Source of the DNA: Parasutterella muris
GTDB taxonomy: Bacteria; Pseudomonadota; Gammaproteobacteria; Burkholderiales; Burkholderiaceae_F
Assembly: GCF_943193095.1 (NCBI RefSeq)
Contig: NZ_CALPCV010000034.1
Span: 1-24,393 of the forward strand
Direction: 5' to 3'
Length of the DNA: 24,393 bases
The notes under the pieces: model-generated
Told to the model about the DNA's origin: nothing
Databases searched by the model: none
The model's input: only the letters and a program-made list of their open reading frames with translations
Translations under genes and position numbers: made by a program
In this document: one piece after another, positions 15,838 through 23,118 of the stretch
Layout of the letters: each line of letters begins with the position of its first letter
Numbering within the stretch: the stretch's first letter is position 1

Positions 15838-17640
15838 ATGAATTCAGCAGAACATCTCAGTGCGTTAAGAAAATGGATGGTTTCGAAGAAAGTCGACGCC
15901 GTTTATCTGACCTGTACCGATCCGCACCAAAGCGAATCCGTGGCAGATCATTGGAAGACCGTTCAGTGGTTTACCGGTTTCACCGGAAGTGTCGCCTGGG
16001 CGATTGTGACCGCTGATAAAGCGGCGTTCTGGACAGACGGCCGCTACACGGAACAGGCAAAACGTCAGGTGGATGCGACACTATTTGCGCTTTACAGCAT
16101 TTCAGATCCGAAAGATCCGGATCGTTTCGATTGGCTGAGAAACCATATTCCGCAGGGCGGCTGTCTCGCGCTTGACGCGAGCGTTCTGTCGACAGCGAAT
16201 TTCCGCAACATCCAATCCGCGATGAAAAGCAGAGATATTCGTTTTGAACTGAACCTTGAATCCTTCCTCAATATTTGGACCGATCGTCCGAGGATTCCTC
16301 AGGACTCGCTTTATCAGCTTGAAGAGGAATTCACTGTCAGAACCCGAAGAGAAAAGCTGACGGCGCTCAGAAAAGAACTCAGAGAGGCGGCAGGAGAAGG
16401 CGCGGTGACGCTTGTCTGCGGACTCGACGATGTGGTTTGGCTCACCAACCTTCGCGGACACGATAATCCGCTCTATCCGTTCTTTCATGCCTATATGGTG
16501 GTCGGGCCGGACATTGCGCTTCTCATGACGGATCAGAGAAAAGTCACCGCCGAGCAGGCCGAAGGGCTGGATGCGGACGGAATATTCCTCGTTCCGTACC
16601 GCGAGACGGAGAAGTTTCTCTCGCATATCGCCGCCGGTACTAAAGTTGTTTTAGATCCGCATAAGACACCGGTCGCGCTCTTTGAGGCGCTGCCGGACAC
16701 GGTGGAGATTGTCGAAAGGCCGGATTTAACCGCTGCGCTGAAAGCTAAAAAATGCGCGCGTGAACTCGAGAACATCCATAAGGCGAATGATTTGGAAGCG
16801 GCAGCGGTTATTCGGCTCATGCGCTGGCTTGAAAAGACTGTCGGTAAAGAAACGATTACCGAATACGACGTCGGTCAAAAGCTGAATGAATTTCGCGCGC
16901 GCTCAGAACTGTACCTGCAGCCCGCGAATCTTCCGATCGTCGGTTTCGCGGATAACGCCGCGGTGATTCATTACCGTCCGCGTAAAGAGGATAGTAAAAA
17001 AGTGGTCGCCGAAGGTTTTCTTCTTTTTGATGTCTGCGCTCAGTACAAGTGCGGCACGACCGATTTAACAAGAACGGTCGCACTGGGTCTGCTGACTGAA
17101 GAAATGAAAGAGGATTACACAGACGTGCTGAAAGCCAACATCCGATTGGCCTCTCAAAAGTTCCCGCTCGGAACCACCGGTGACCTTTTGGACGCGATCG
17201 CAAAAGCCGATCTGTGGAACAAGGGAAAGAATTTCCGCCACGGCACCGGTCACGGCATCGGCTATGTATCCAATATCCATGAAGGTCCCGGAAAAATCTG
17301 CGTTGAATATGCGCCTGCGTTCCCTTACGCGCGAAATACGCCGCTTGAGGAAGGCATGCTGTTTTCTGACGAGCCCGGTATTTACAGAGTCGGCCGTTAC
17401 GGCATCCGCATAGAGAACTCGATCGCGGTGCGCGAAGAAGAAGAGACGGAGTTTGGTACTTTCCTCGGATTTGAAGTGATGACCTTCCTGCCGTTTGAGC
17501 ACAAGGCGATTCTTGCGGAAAAACTGAGTGAATTCGAAGTGAACTGGATTCGGGATTATTACGCCGAGTGCAGAAAACGACTGCGTCCTTACCTGGACGA
17601 TGAAGAATTCTCGTGGCTTGAGAAAAAGACAGAGTTTTAA
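15838..17640 (+). CDS. pepP: Xaa-Pro aminopeptidase, M24B family (long form)
   Basis: Releases N-terminal residues that precede proline; a di-metal cytoplasmic enzyme. I use the ATG at 15838 (600 residues). Earlier in-frame codons back to 15706 would add 44 residues resembling nothing in the family. Two creatinase-like N-terminal domains occupy about 1–300 (MNSAEHLSALRKWM; FTGFTGSVAWAIV; WTDGRYTEQA; VVWLTNLRGHD). A pita-bread catalytic domain follows. Expected metal ligands are D398 and D409 (DVCAQYKCGTTDLTRT), H472 (HGTGHGIGY), E512 (SDEPGIYR) and E526 (GIRIENS). The three-domain architecture of about 600 residues resembles the eukaryotic-type aminopeptidase P1 also found in many Burkholderiales, rather than the shorter E. 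coli PepP, so the symbol is tentative. A terminator follows. Confidence 0.92.
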   Translation: MNSAEHLSALRKWMVSKKVDAVYLTCTDPHQSESVADHWKTVQWFTGFTGSVAWAIVTADKAAFWTDGRYTEQAKRQVDATLFALYSISDPKDPDRFDWLRNHIPQGGCLALDASVLSTANFRNIQSAMKSRDIRFELNLESFLNIWTDRPRIPQDSLYQLEEEFTVRTRREKLTALRKELREAAGEGAVTLVCGLDDVVWLTNLRGHDNPLYPFFHAYMVVGPDIALLMTDQRKVTAEQAEGLDADGIFLVPYRETEKFLSHIAAGTKVVLDPHKTPVALFEALPDTVEIVERPDLTAALKAKKCARELENIHKANDLEAAAVIRLMRWLEKTVGKETITEYDVGQKLNEFRARSELYLQPANLPIVGFADNAAVIHYRPRKEDSKKVVAEGFLLFDVCAQYKCGTTDLTRTVALGLLTEEMKEDYTDVLKANIRLASQKFPLGTTGDLLDAIAKADLWNKGKNFRHGTGHGIGYVSNIHEGPGKICVEYAPAFPYARNTPLEEGMLFSDEPGIYRVGRYGIRIENSIAVREEEETEFGTFLGFEVMTFLPFEHKAILAEKLSEFEVNWIRDYYAECRKRLRPYLDDEEFSWLEKKTEF

Positions 17641-17651
17641 TCGCTAAACAA

Positions 17652-17679
17652 AAAACCGGAGTCGAAGGGCTCCGGTTTT
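17652..17679. terminator. Bidirectional terminator between pepP and purM
   Basis: AAAACCGGAG (17652–17661), eight-base loop, CTCCGGTTTT (17670–17679). It has a short T run on plus and TTTTTTGTTT on minus. It lies 11 bases after the pepP stop and about 20 bases after the purM stop, so it serves convergent genes. Confidence 0.9.
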
Positions 17680-17699
17680 AAGTGGTCAATGCGTCTGAA

Positions 17700-18734
17700 T
17701 TACTTGACGACGCAGGGCGCTTCGCCTTCGGGGAGCGCTTCGATACAGCCGATGGTGTAAACGGTTTCACCCGCTTTTTCCAGCGCGGCTTTAGCTTTTT
17801 CGGCGTCTCCAGCAGCGACGATCACAGCCATGCCGATACCGTTATTGAAGACTCGGTACATTTCGTGATCTTCGATATGGCCTTCCTGCTGCAGCCAGTT
17901 GAAGACTTCGGGTCTCTTCCAGGAGCCTGCTTTGATCACGCACTGTGTGCCTTCGGGCAGCACGCGCGGGATATTTTCCAGAAGGCCGCCGCCGGTGATG
18001 TGCGCCATACCCTTGATCGTGACAGTCTTCATCGCTTCAAGAATCTGTTTGACGTAGATACGGGTCGGTTCCATAACGGCGTCGGCAAGAGTTTTCCCGT
18101 CCGAAAGCTGTGTTTCCCAGGATTTTCCGGAGACTTCCACAACCTTGCGGATCAGAGAGAAGCCGTTGGAGTGCGGGCCGCTGGAGGCAAGACCGAGCAC
18201 AACGTCGCCCGGTTTAATCGTCGTTCCGTCGATGATCTGATCCTTTTCGACGATACCGACCGCAAATCCGGCGAGGTCGTATTCGCCCTGCGGATACATG
18301 CCGGGCATTTCAGCGGTTTCGCCGCCGATAAGGGCGCAGCCTGCGAGTTCGCAGCCGCGTGCGACGCCGCCGACCACTTTTTTCGCGACGTCCACATCTA
18401 AGTGGCCGCATGCGTAGTAATCAAGGAAGAAGAGGGAGCGGGCGCCCTGAACCAGAATGTCGTTCACGCTCATGCCGACTAAATCCTGGCCGACAGTGTC
18501 ATGACGGTTCAACAGGAAGGCAAGCTTGAGCTTGGTTCCGACGCCGTCTGTACCGGTCACGAGAACCGGGTTCTTATATTCTTTAGAGATTTCAAAGAGC
18601 GCACCAAATCCGCCGATTGAACCGAGCACACCCGGAATCAATGTCTTTTTAGCAAGCGGTTTGATACGTTCGACTAATTCATCGCCGGCGTCAATAGAGA
18701 CTCCGGAGTCTGCATAGGAAAGAGGTTTAGTCAT
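17700..18734 (-). CDS. purM: Phosphoribosylformylglycinamidine cyclo-ligase PurM (AIR synthetase)
   Basis: ATP-dependent closure of the imidazole ring, the fifth step of purine synthesis. The 344 residues match the family length. It shows the N-terminal LSYADSGVSIDAGDELVERIKP, VTGTDGVGTKLKLAF, VGMSVNDILVQGA and FFLDYYACG. It also has the nucleotide-binding GGETAEMPGMY and LASSGPHSNGFSLIR, then AHITGGGLLENIPRVLP. The ATG at 18734 gives the usual MTKPLSYADSGV-type start, though there is no evident Shine-Dalgarno sequence. A TAAAAT -10 element lies about 40 bases upstream on the minus strand. It lies downstream of the DsbC-like gene, separated by a probable terminator. In several relatives purM neighbours hda, as here. 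Confidence 0.97.
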   Translation of the reverse strand: MTKPLSYADSGVSIDAGDELVERIKPLAKKTLIPGVLGSIGGFGALFEISKEYKNPVLVTGTDGVGTKLKLAFLLNRHDTVGQDLVGMSVNDILVQGARSLFFLDYYACGHLDVDVAKKVVGGVARGCELAGCALIGGETAEMPGMYPQGEYDLAGFAVGIVEKDQIIDGTTIKPGDVVLGLASSGPHSNGFSLIRKVVEVSGKSWETQLSDGKTLADAVMEPTRIYVKQILEAMKTVTIKGMAHITGGGLLENIPRVLPEGTQCVIKAGSWKRPEVFNWLQQEGHIEDHEMYRVFNNGIGMAVIVAAGDAEKAKAALEKAGETVYTIGCIEALPEGEAPCVVK

Positions 18735-18771
18735 TGCTGGCAGTACTGAGAAGTGAGGATGTAATGCGGCA

Positions 18772-18777
18772 ATTTTA
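18772..18777 (-). promoter_or_regulatory. Candidate -10 element of purM
   Basis: TAAAAT on the minus strand, 38 bases before the purM start codon. No good -35 element was found at 16–18 bases. The call rests on the same hexamer being placed ahead of tkt, mutL and hda. Confidence 0.3.
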
Positions 18778-18830
18778 GCGGATAAAGCCCCTTAGGAACT
18801 CGAATTTCGGAGGAGCCTTAATACAGACTG

Positions 18831-18856
18831 AAAAAATCTTCCGCAGCGCTTGCGGA
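18831..18856 (-). terminator. Probable terminator after the DsbC-like gene
   Basis: On the minus strand TCCGCA, a five-base loop and TGCGGA (18840–18856) are followed by AGA and then six T (18831–18836). The stem is short and the T run is offset by three bases, so efficiency is uncertain. The remaining bases between this gene and purM (18735–18904) contain no other feature I can name. Confidence 0.6.
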
Positions 18857-18904
18857 TTCAAGTGCCGCTAGCGTTGGGGAGGATGGCTTTGGGACAGAAC
18901 CGAT

Positions 18905-19354
18905 TTAGGCGGTTTCTGTAGAAAGCTTGGCCGCGAGCGCGGTTGGGCTCATTGCGGTAAACGGGCCTCTGCCGTCGGAGAGGAAAATCGCGGGCGTGCC
19001 GTGCAGTCCGAGTCTTTCAGCCAAGCGACGATTTTTATCAAGGATCTGGTCGGATGCTTCCGAGGAGAGTCCGTTGGGCATCTGATCAAACTTCATCCAG
19101 TCCACCAGAGCTTTGGCTCGGTTGGAGCTCGATAAGATGGCGCTTGCCATCTCTTCGGACTCTTCACCGAGAATCGGCCAAAGATAGACATAAATCGTGA
19201 TGTTGTTCATGTTCGCAAGCGTTTCCTTGCTGAGTTTTTTGCAGTACACGCAGAAAGGATCCATGAAGACGGCAAGTTTCTTGTCGCCCGCCCCTTTCAC
19301 AACTTTAACCGCGGTCTCTTCAGGCCAATCCATCTCATTAAACTGATGATTCAT
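18905..19354 (-). CDS. DsbC/DsbG-like thioredoxin-fold protein lacking signal peptide and dimerisation domain
   Basis: A 149-residue protein resembling only the C-terminal catalytic half of the DsbC/DsbG disulfide isomerases. It shows VKVVKGAGDKKLAVFMDPFCVYC, with the redox pair at C35 and C38 (CVYC), ITIYVYLWPIL, a DKNRRLAERLGLHGTPAIF segment with the cis-proline at P121, and a final helix. There is no N-terminal signal peptide and no N-terminal dimerisation domain. The extra cysteines common in the DsbC C-terminal domain are absent (AILSSSNRAKA). As written it would be cytoplasmic. I chose the ATG at 19354; a GTG at 19358–19360 adds two residues. The frame stays open further upstream without a start codon. 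It could be a genuine short paralogue, a wrongly started exported protein or a decayed copy. Confidence 0.7.
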   Translation of the reverse strand: MNHQFNEMDWPEETAVKVVKGAGDKKLAVFMDPFCVYCKKLSKETLANMNNITIYVYLWPILGEESEEMASAILSSSNRAKALVDWMKFDQMPNGLSSEASDQILDKNRRLAERLGLHGTPAIFLSDGRGPFTAMSPTALAAKLSTETA

Positions 19355-19482
19355 TTTCACCGCCTTTTTGCTAGCACATGCCGACCACGATAAAACGATC
19401 TCAGTCGGAACGAAGACGTCCGGCTCTCGTATTGAGCAAATAACAAATTGTACGGACCTTAGTGAAACGCCTTGCGAATGGT

Positions 19483-19488
19483 TAAAAT
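19483..19488 (+). promoter_or_regulatory. Candidate -10 element of hda
   Basis: TAAAAT preceded by GGT, resembling the tkt -10 region. The -35 at 17 bases is poor (TAGTGA). It predicts a transcript start near 19495, downstream of the alternative starts at 19472 and 19478, and so favours the ATG at 19514. Confidence 0.35.
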
Positions 19489-19513
19489 TCAGGAAGACGA
19501 ATTTTGCAGACGT

Positions 19514-20218
19514 ATGAATTTAGAAAGAAAAACACAGCTTCCTCTGGCTTTTTTTGAGGATAACAAGCCGACACTTGATAACTTTATCGTTCCCGCCGAC
19601 GGCGGAGAGGAGTTTTTCGGCGTTTCTTCAAACCGGGGGATCATCGAAGCGATGCGCGAAGTGGCCTCAGGGACAGGCCCGCAGTTTCTTTTTATCTGGG
19701 GCGATCAGGGCGCCGGGAAGACACATCTACTGAAGGCGCTGGCGACTCAATCGGAGCGCGTGCCGAAATTCACGGAAGGCGTCTCCCTTTACACCGTTGA
19801 CGATGTTCAGAACCTGAATGACAGTGAGCGGCATCAGCTTTTTGAGCTGTATAACGAAATCCGCGCGCATAGCGGTACACACCTTGTCGCGGCTTCCGAC
19901 CGCAGTCCTAAGGATTTTGAAGCGGAGGGCTGGCGCCAAGATCTGACAAGTCGTTTTTCCTGGGGTCCGGTATTTGAGCTGTTCCCGCTTTCTCAAGAAG
20001 ACAAGCGGCGCATTATCTTGGAGCGGGCGGCTAATCGCGGCCTTACCGTGAGTGACGAAGTGATCTCATGGATGGAGAACAATCTTCCGCGCGACATGCA
20101 CAGCATGACCACGCTTCTTAATAATTTAGATCGTTACGCGATGGCCGCCAAGCGGCCGATTACGATTCCGCTGATCAAAGAATGTCTTTCTCAGCAGGAT
20201 GACACCAAGGAAAAATAA
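19514..20218 (+). CDS. hda: DnaA-related regulator of initiation Hda
   Basis: AAA+ protein that, with the DNA-loaded beta clamp, stimulates ATP hydrolysis by DnaA and so resets replication initiation. From the ATG at 19514 it has 234 residues. QLPLAF at residues 8–13 fits the N-terminal clamp-binding motif of Hda (QL.L.F type). TLDNFIV follows, as in the family. Walker A is GDQGAGKT (63–70), followed by HLLKAL; Walker B is YTVDDVQNL. The DLTSRFSWGPVFEL segment carries the box VII arginine. It has no DnaA DNA-binding domain IV. Upstream in-frame starts (TTG 19472, ATG 19478) would add 12–14 residues and overlap the putative promoter. It is followed with no gap by the HAD gene. Confidence 0.9.
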   Translation: MNLERKTQLPLAFFEDNKPTLDNFIVPADGGEEFFGVSSNRGIIEAMREVASGTGPQFLFIWGDQGAGKTHLLKALATQSERVPKFTEGVSLYTVDDVQNLNDSERHQLFELYNEIRAHSGTHLVAASDRSPKDFEAEGWRQDLTSRFSWGPVFELFPLSQEDKRRIILERAANRGLTVSDEVISWMENNLPRDMHSMTTLLNNLDRYAMAAKRPITIPLIKECLSQQDDTKEK

Positions 20219-20914
20219 GTGAAATACGCTTTCTTTGATTTAGACGGGACGCTTATTCCCGTCGACAGTTCTATTCGATGGGCAGAAACTCTGTTGGATC
20301 ACGCCGCAGAGGATAGCCGCGAGGCACTGAGAAAAGAAAGGCTTCAGTTTGACGTGGACTACCACAACGGCTGTCTTGATATTCACAAGTTTGAAGATTT
20401 TGAGATGCAGCTGCTGGCGAGTTTTCCGCGCAGCGAGCTGGATCGGCTCAGAGTCGAATACATGCGTGATTTGATTGAACCGCATATTCTTCCTAAAGCG
20501 GTTGAACTCGTGGAGGCCTATCGCAGAAGCGGTGCTAAAGTTGTCATGGTGACCGCTTCGTACCGATATCCGGTAGAGCCGATCGCGGAGCTTTTTAATA
20601 TGGATCATTTGCTGTGTGCGGAGCCTGAGGTAGGGCCAGACGGCGAGTTCACAGGCCGGTGCGCGAAAGAAAATTTTGCGGCAAGCAAGATCACCGGCGT
20701 GAGGGACTATCTGCTCGAGCGAGGTGAACCGACGGACATCATTAAGCAATGCGTGTTCTATTCGGATTCGAAGAATGATCTTCCGCTGCTCGAGTTCATT
20801 GCGGACAACGGAGGAAAAGCGGTGGCGACTAACCCTGACGACTTGCTTCGGCAGACGGCCGAAGCAAGAGGCTGGGAGATTTTGGATTTGTTTTCCAAAG
20901 ATGAAATGCAGTAG
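20219..20914 (+). CDS. HAD-IB family phosphatase
   Basis: Haloacid-dehalogenase superfamily hydrolase, subfamily IB (phosphoserine-phosphatase-like), predicted cytoplasmic. The 231-residue protein has motif I DLDGTL with nucleophile D7 and acid/base D9, motif II VMVTASYR, a conserved Lys in AASKITGVRDYL (motif III) and motif IV YSDSKNDLPLLE. A helical cap lies between about residues 15 and 100. The GTG start follows the hda stop directly, with AAGGA upstream, indicating tight coupling. The physiological substrate is not evident. This family sits between hda and pcnB in many Betaproteobacteria, so the position supports an old, conserved association rather than a known function. Confidence 0.88.
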   Translation: MKYAFFDLDGTLIPVDSSIRWAETLLDHAAEDSREALRKERLQFDVDYHNGCLDIHKFEDFEMQLLASFPRSELDRLRVEYMRDLIEPHILPKAVELVEAYRRSGAKVVMVTASYRYPVEPIAELFNMDHLLCAEPEVGPDGEFTGRCAKENFAASKITGVRDYLLERGEPTDIIKQCVFYSDSKNDLPLLEFIADNGGKAVATNPDDLLRQTAEARGWEILDLFSKDEMQ

Positions 20915-20923
20915 GCGCCCCGC

Positions 20924-20938
20924 GGAGGAAAAAAATTG
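20924..20938 (+). promoter_or_regulatory. Ribosome-binding site that fixes the TTG start of pcnB
   Basis: GGAGGA at 20924–20929 lies 6–7 bases before TTG at 20936, near-consensus strength and spacing. No ATG or GTG is available nearby in frame before the conserved core, so the rare start codon is credible. Confidence 0.75.
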
Positions 20939-22570
20939 ATCGACCAAATAGTTGAGACAGTACAGAATCTTTTCGGGACCCGAAAAATCAGGCGCAAGCC
21001 GCGGGTCATTCCGCATAAAGAAAATAAGATCGACCTCAGGCAGGTCAGCCCGTTTGCGGTTTCTGTCTGCAAAAGGCTGCAGGAGGCGGGCTACAAAGCC
21101 TACATTGTCGGCGGCGCGGTCCGCGATCTTCTGATCGGGCATACGCCTAAAGACTTTGACGTTGCCACCGATGCGACGCCCGAGCAGGTGCGCAAGGTAA
21201 CCCGACGCGCCATCATCATCGGACGCAGATTTCGTCTGGTTCATGTCATCAAAGGAGCGGAAACGATTGAGGTTTCTACTTTTCGCGGATTGACCGCCGA
21301 AGGCGTCCAAAAAGATAAGAACGGACGAGTGATCAGCGACAATGTTTTCGGAGAGCAGTACGAAGACGCGGCACGACGCGACTTTACCGTAAACGCGCTG
21401 TACTTCGATCCGACAAGCGGCGACGTGCTGGACTACCACAACGGTATGCTCGATATCCGCAAAAAGCGGATTCGCATGATCGGAGATCCGCAGATTCGCT
21501 ATCAGGAGGATCCGGTTCGTATTCTTCGCGCCGTTCGAATCGCCTCCAAACTCGGCTTCACCATTGATCCGAAAACCGCGGATCCGATGACACAAATGCA
21601 GCAGTATCTTGACAACGTTCCGGCGGCCCGACTGAACGATGAGATGCTCAAGATGCTGATGAGCGGGGCTGCGCTGCAGTGTGTGGATTTAATGGCGAAG
21701 TACAAGATTGAAGTGCATCTTCCGATCTTTAAGCTTCTGATGAGAGAGCGGGAGAATGTATTTGTGCGCAAGGCGCTTGACCGATGCGACGCACGTGTGC
21801 GTCAGGGCAGATCCATTTCTCAGAGTTTCCTTTACGCCGTACTCCTATGGCGTGATGTGGAATCTTATGTTGAGAAGAACTCGAACGCTAAGAGCATGAC
21901 GCAGTGCTGGGAAAAGGCTGCCGCCGAAGTCAGCCACAGCCCTGTGATGGTCGGTGTCCAGGGACGCTTTATCAATGATATGCAGGAAATCTGGAAGCTT
22001 CAGCCTAAGTTCGAGCGCAGAGGCGGCCGCCTTCCGTTCCGTCTTTTGAATCACCCGCGATTCCGCGCAGCGTACGACTTTCTGCTGATCCGAGCTTCGA
22101 GCGGCGAGGTGCCGCATGAGCTGGCGGATTGGTGGACCGCGTTTGAGAGCGCTTCCGAGGATGACCGCCACATCATGATTCAGGAAATGGAGCGCGCAGC
22201 ACGTGTCCGGAAGACTTCTGCAAAAGAGGAAGGAGCAGAGGACAAACCGAAGAAGACGAGAAGGAAGAGAAAGAAGAAAACGGGTTCTCAGCCCGCGAAT
22301 GCCGCTCTGCAGAGCGAAAGCGTCGAGCCCCAAGAGCCGGCCGCAGCGGCTGAACCGCCGCAGCTTCCCGCTGTGGAGACTATTCAGGAACCGGCTGCAA
22401 AACGAAAATCTCCGGCCGCAAAACCGAAGAGCGAGGCAAAGCCTCAGGCGAAAGTTTCAGAAGCCGAAAAGTCCGAAGCTTTTTCTGACGAGCCGAGTGC
22501 GCCGAGAACGGTCAGACGCCGCAGAGCGCCGCAGAGATCAGCACTTTTAGGCGGAAGATCCCGAGAATGA
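20936..22570 (+). CDS. pcnB: Poly(A) polymerase I (PcnB)
   Basis: Adds 3' poly(A) tails to RNAs and so promotes their decay. It belongs to the class II nucleotidyltransferases, close to CCA-adding enzymes. The 544 residues begin at a TTG. The catalytic core shows YIVGGAVRDLLIGHTPKDFDVATDA, with GG at 59–60 and acidic residues D73 and D75. RRAIIIGRRFRLVHV, DAARRDFTVNALYFD, DYHNGMLDIRKKRIRMIGDP and YQEDPVRILRAVRIASKLGF follow. After about residue 420 comes a long low-complexity tail, first Lys/Arg-rich (KPKKTRRKRKKK), then Pro/Ala/Glu-rich, and ending RRRRAPQRSALL. Basic C-terminal tails are known in PAP I and help separate it from CCA enzymes. The stop overlaps the folK start by 4 bases (ATGA). 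Confidence 0.94.
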   Translation: MIDQIVETVQNLFGTRKIRRKPRVIPHKENKIDLRQVSPFAVSVCKRLQEAGYKAYIVGGAVRDLLIGHTPKDFDVATDATPEQVRKVTRRAIIIGRRFRLVHVIKGAETIEVSTFRGLTAEGVQKDKNGRVISDNVFGEQYEDAARRDFTVNALYFDPTSGDVLDYHNGMLDIRKKRIRMIGDPQIRYQEDPVRILRAVRIASKLGFTIDPKTADPMTQMQQYLDNVPAARLNDEMLKMLMSGAALQCVDLMAKYKIEVHLPIFKLLMRERENVFVRKALDRCDARVRQGRSISQSFLYAVLLWRDVESYVEKNSNAKSMTQCWEKAAAEVSHSPVMVGVQGRFINDMQEIWKLQPKFERRGGRLPFRLLNHPRFRAAYDFLLIRASSGEVPHELADWWTAFESASEDDRHIMIQEMERAARVRKTSAKEEGAEDKPKKTRRKRKKKTGSQPANAALQSESVEPQEPAAAAEPPQLPAVETIQEPAAKRKSPAAKPKSEAKPQAKVSEAEKSEAFSDEPSAPRTVRRRRAPQRSALLGGRSRE

Positions 22571-23118
22571 CGATCGCCGTGATTGGAATGGGCGGAAATA
22601 TCGGGGAGCCTGAAAAAGCGCTCCCCGAAGCCGTTTTAAGAATTTGTGCGCTCGATTCAGTCAGCTTCCGCACGGTCTCTTCTCTTTACCGCACTGAGCC
22701 GATCGACTCGAGCGGCCCGGATTATCTAAACGCCGTTCTTGTAATCGAAACAGAGATGGGCGCAAGGGCGCTTTTAACAGAACTCCTCCGTATCGAAAAC
22801 GAACTCGGCCGCGTCAGACCCGCGGGTGTTCACAACGCGCCGCGTACCGTTGATCTCGACCTTCTTCTCTATGGTGAAGAAGTCAGTGATGATCCCTTTG
22901 TCATACTCCCGCACCCGAGAATGACAGAACGCGCGTTTGTCCTTGTGCCTCTAAATGAAGCGGCGCCGCAGTGTAAGATAACTGCCAAAACAAAAGCCGC
23001 GGATTATTTAGCGGATGTGAAAGATCAGAGAATCCAAAAATACAAGAGCCCTAAGCAGTGGCTCAATCTCAACGGAGAATGTACTCATGGAAGAAAACAA
23101 AACCCGAAAGCCGGTTAA
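22567..23118 (+). CDS. folK: 2-amino-4-hydroxy-6-hydroxymethyldihydropteridine pyrophosphokinase (HPPK)
   Basis: Transfers pyrophosphate from ATP to 6-hydroxymethyl-dihydropterin in folate synthesis. The 183-residue protein shows the family start IGMGGNIGEPEKAL, SSLYRTEPIDSSGPDYLNAV, the signature APRTVDLDLLLYG with the two metal-binding Asp residues, and LPHPRMTERAFVLVPL. The ATG overlaps the pcnB stop by 4 bases. The C-terminus extends 32 bases into panB and gives a polar tail (HGRKQNPKAG) that is probably not conserved. pcnB–folK adjacency is common in Beta- and Gammaproteobacteria. Confidence 0.95.
   Translation: MTIAVIGMGGNIGEPEKALPEAVLRICALDSVSFRTVSSLYRTEPIDSSGPDYLNAVLVIETEMGARALLTELLRIENELGRVRPAGVHNAPRTVDLDLLLYGEEVSDDPFVILPHPRMTERAFVLVPLNEAAPQCKITAKTKAADYLADVKDQRIQKYKSPKQWLNLNGECTHGRKQNPKAG

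Noticed and set aside
20240..21595. A 451-codon antisense open frame across the HAD and pcnB genes.
   Set aside because: It spans two clearly coding sense genes and their junction, and no family is recognisable.
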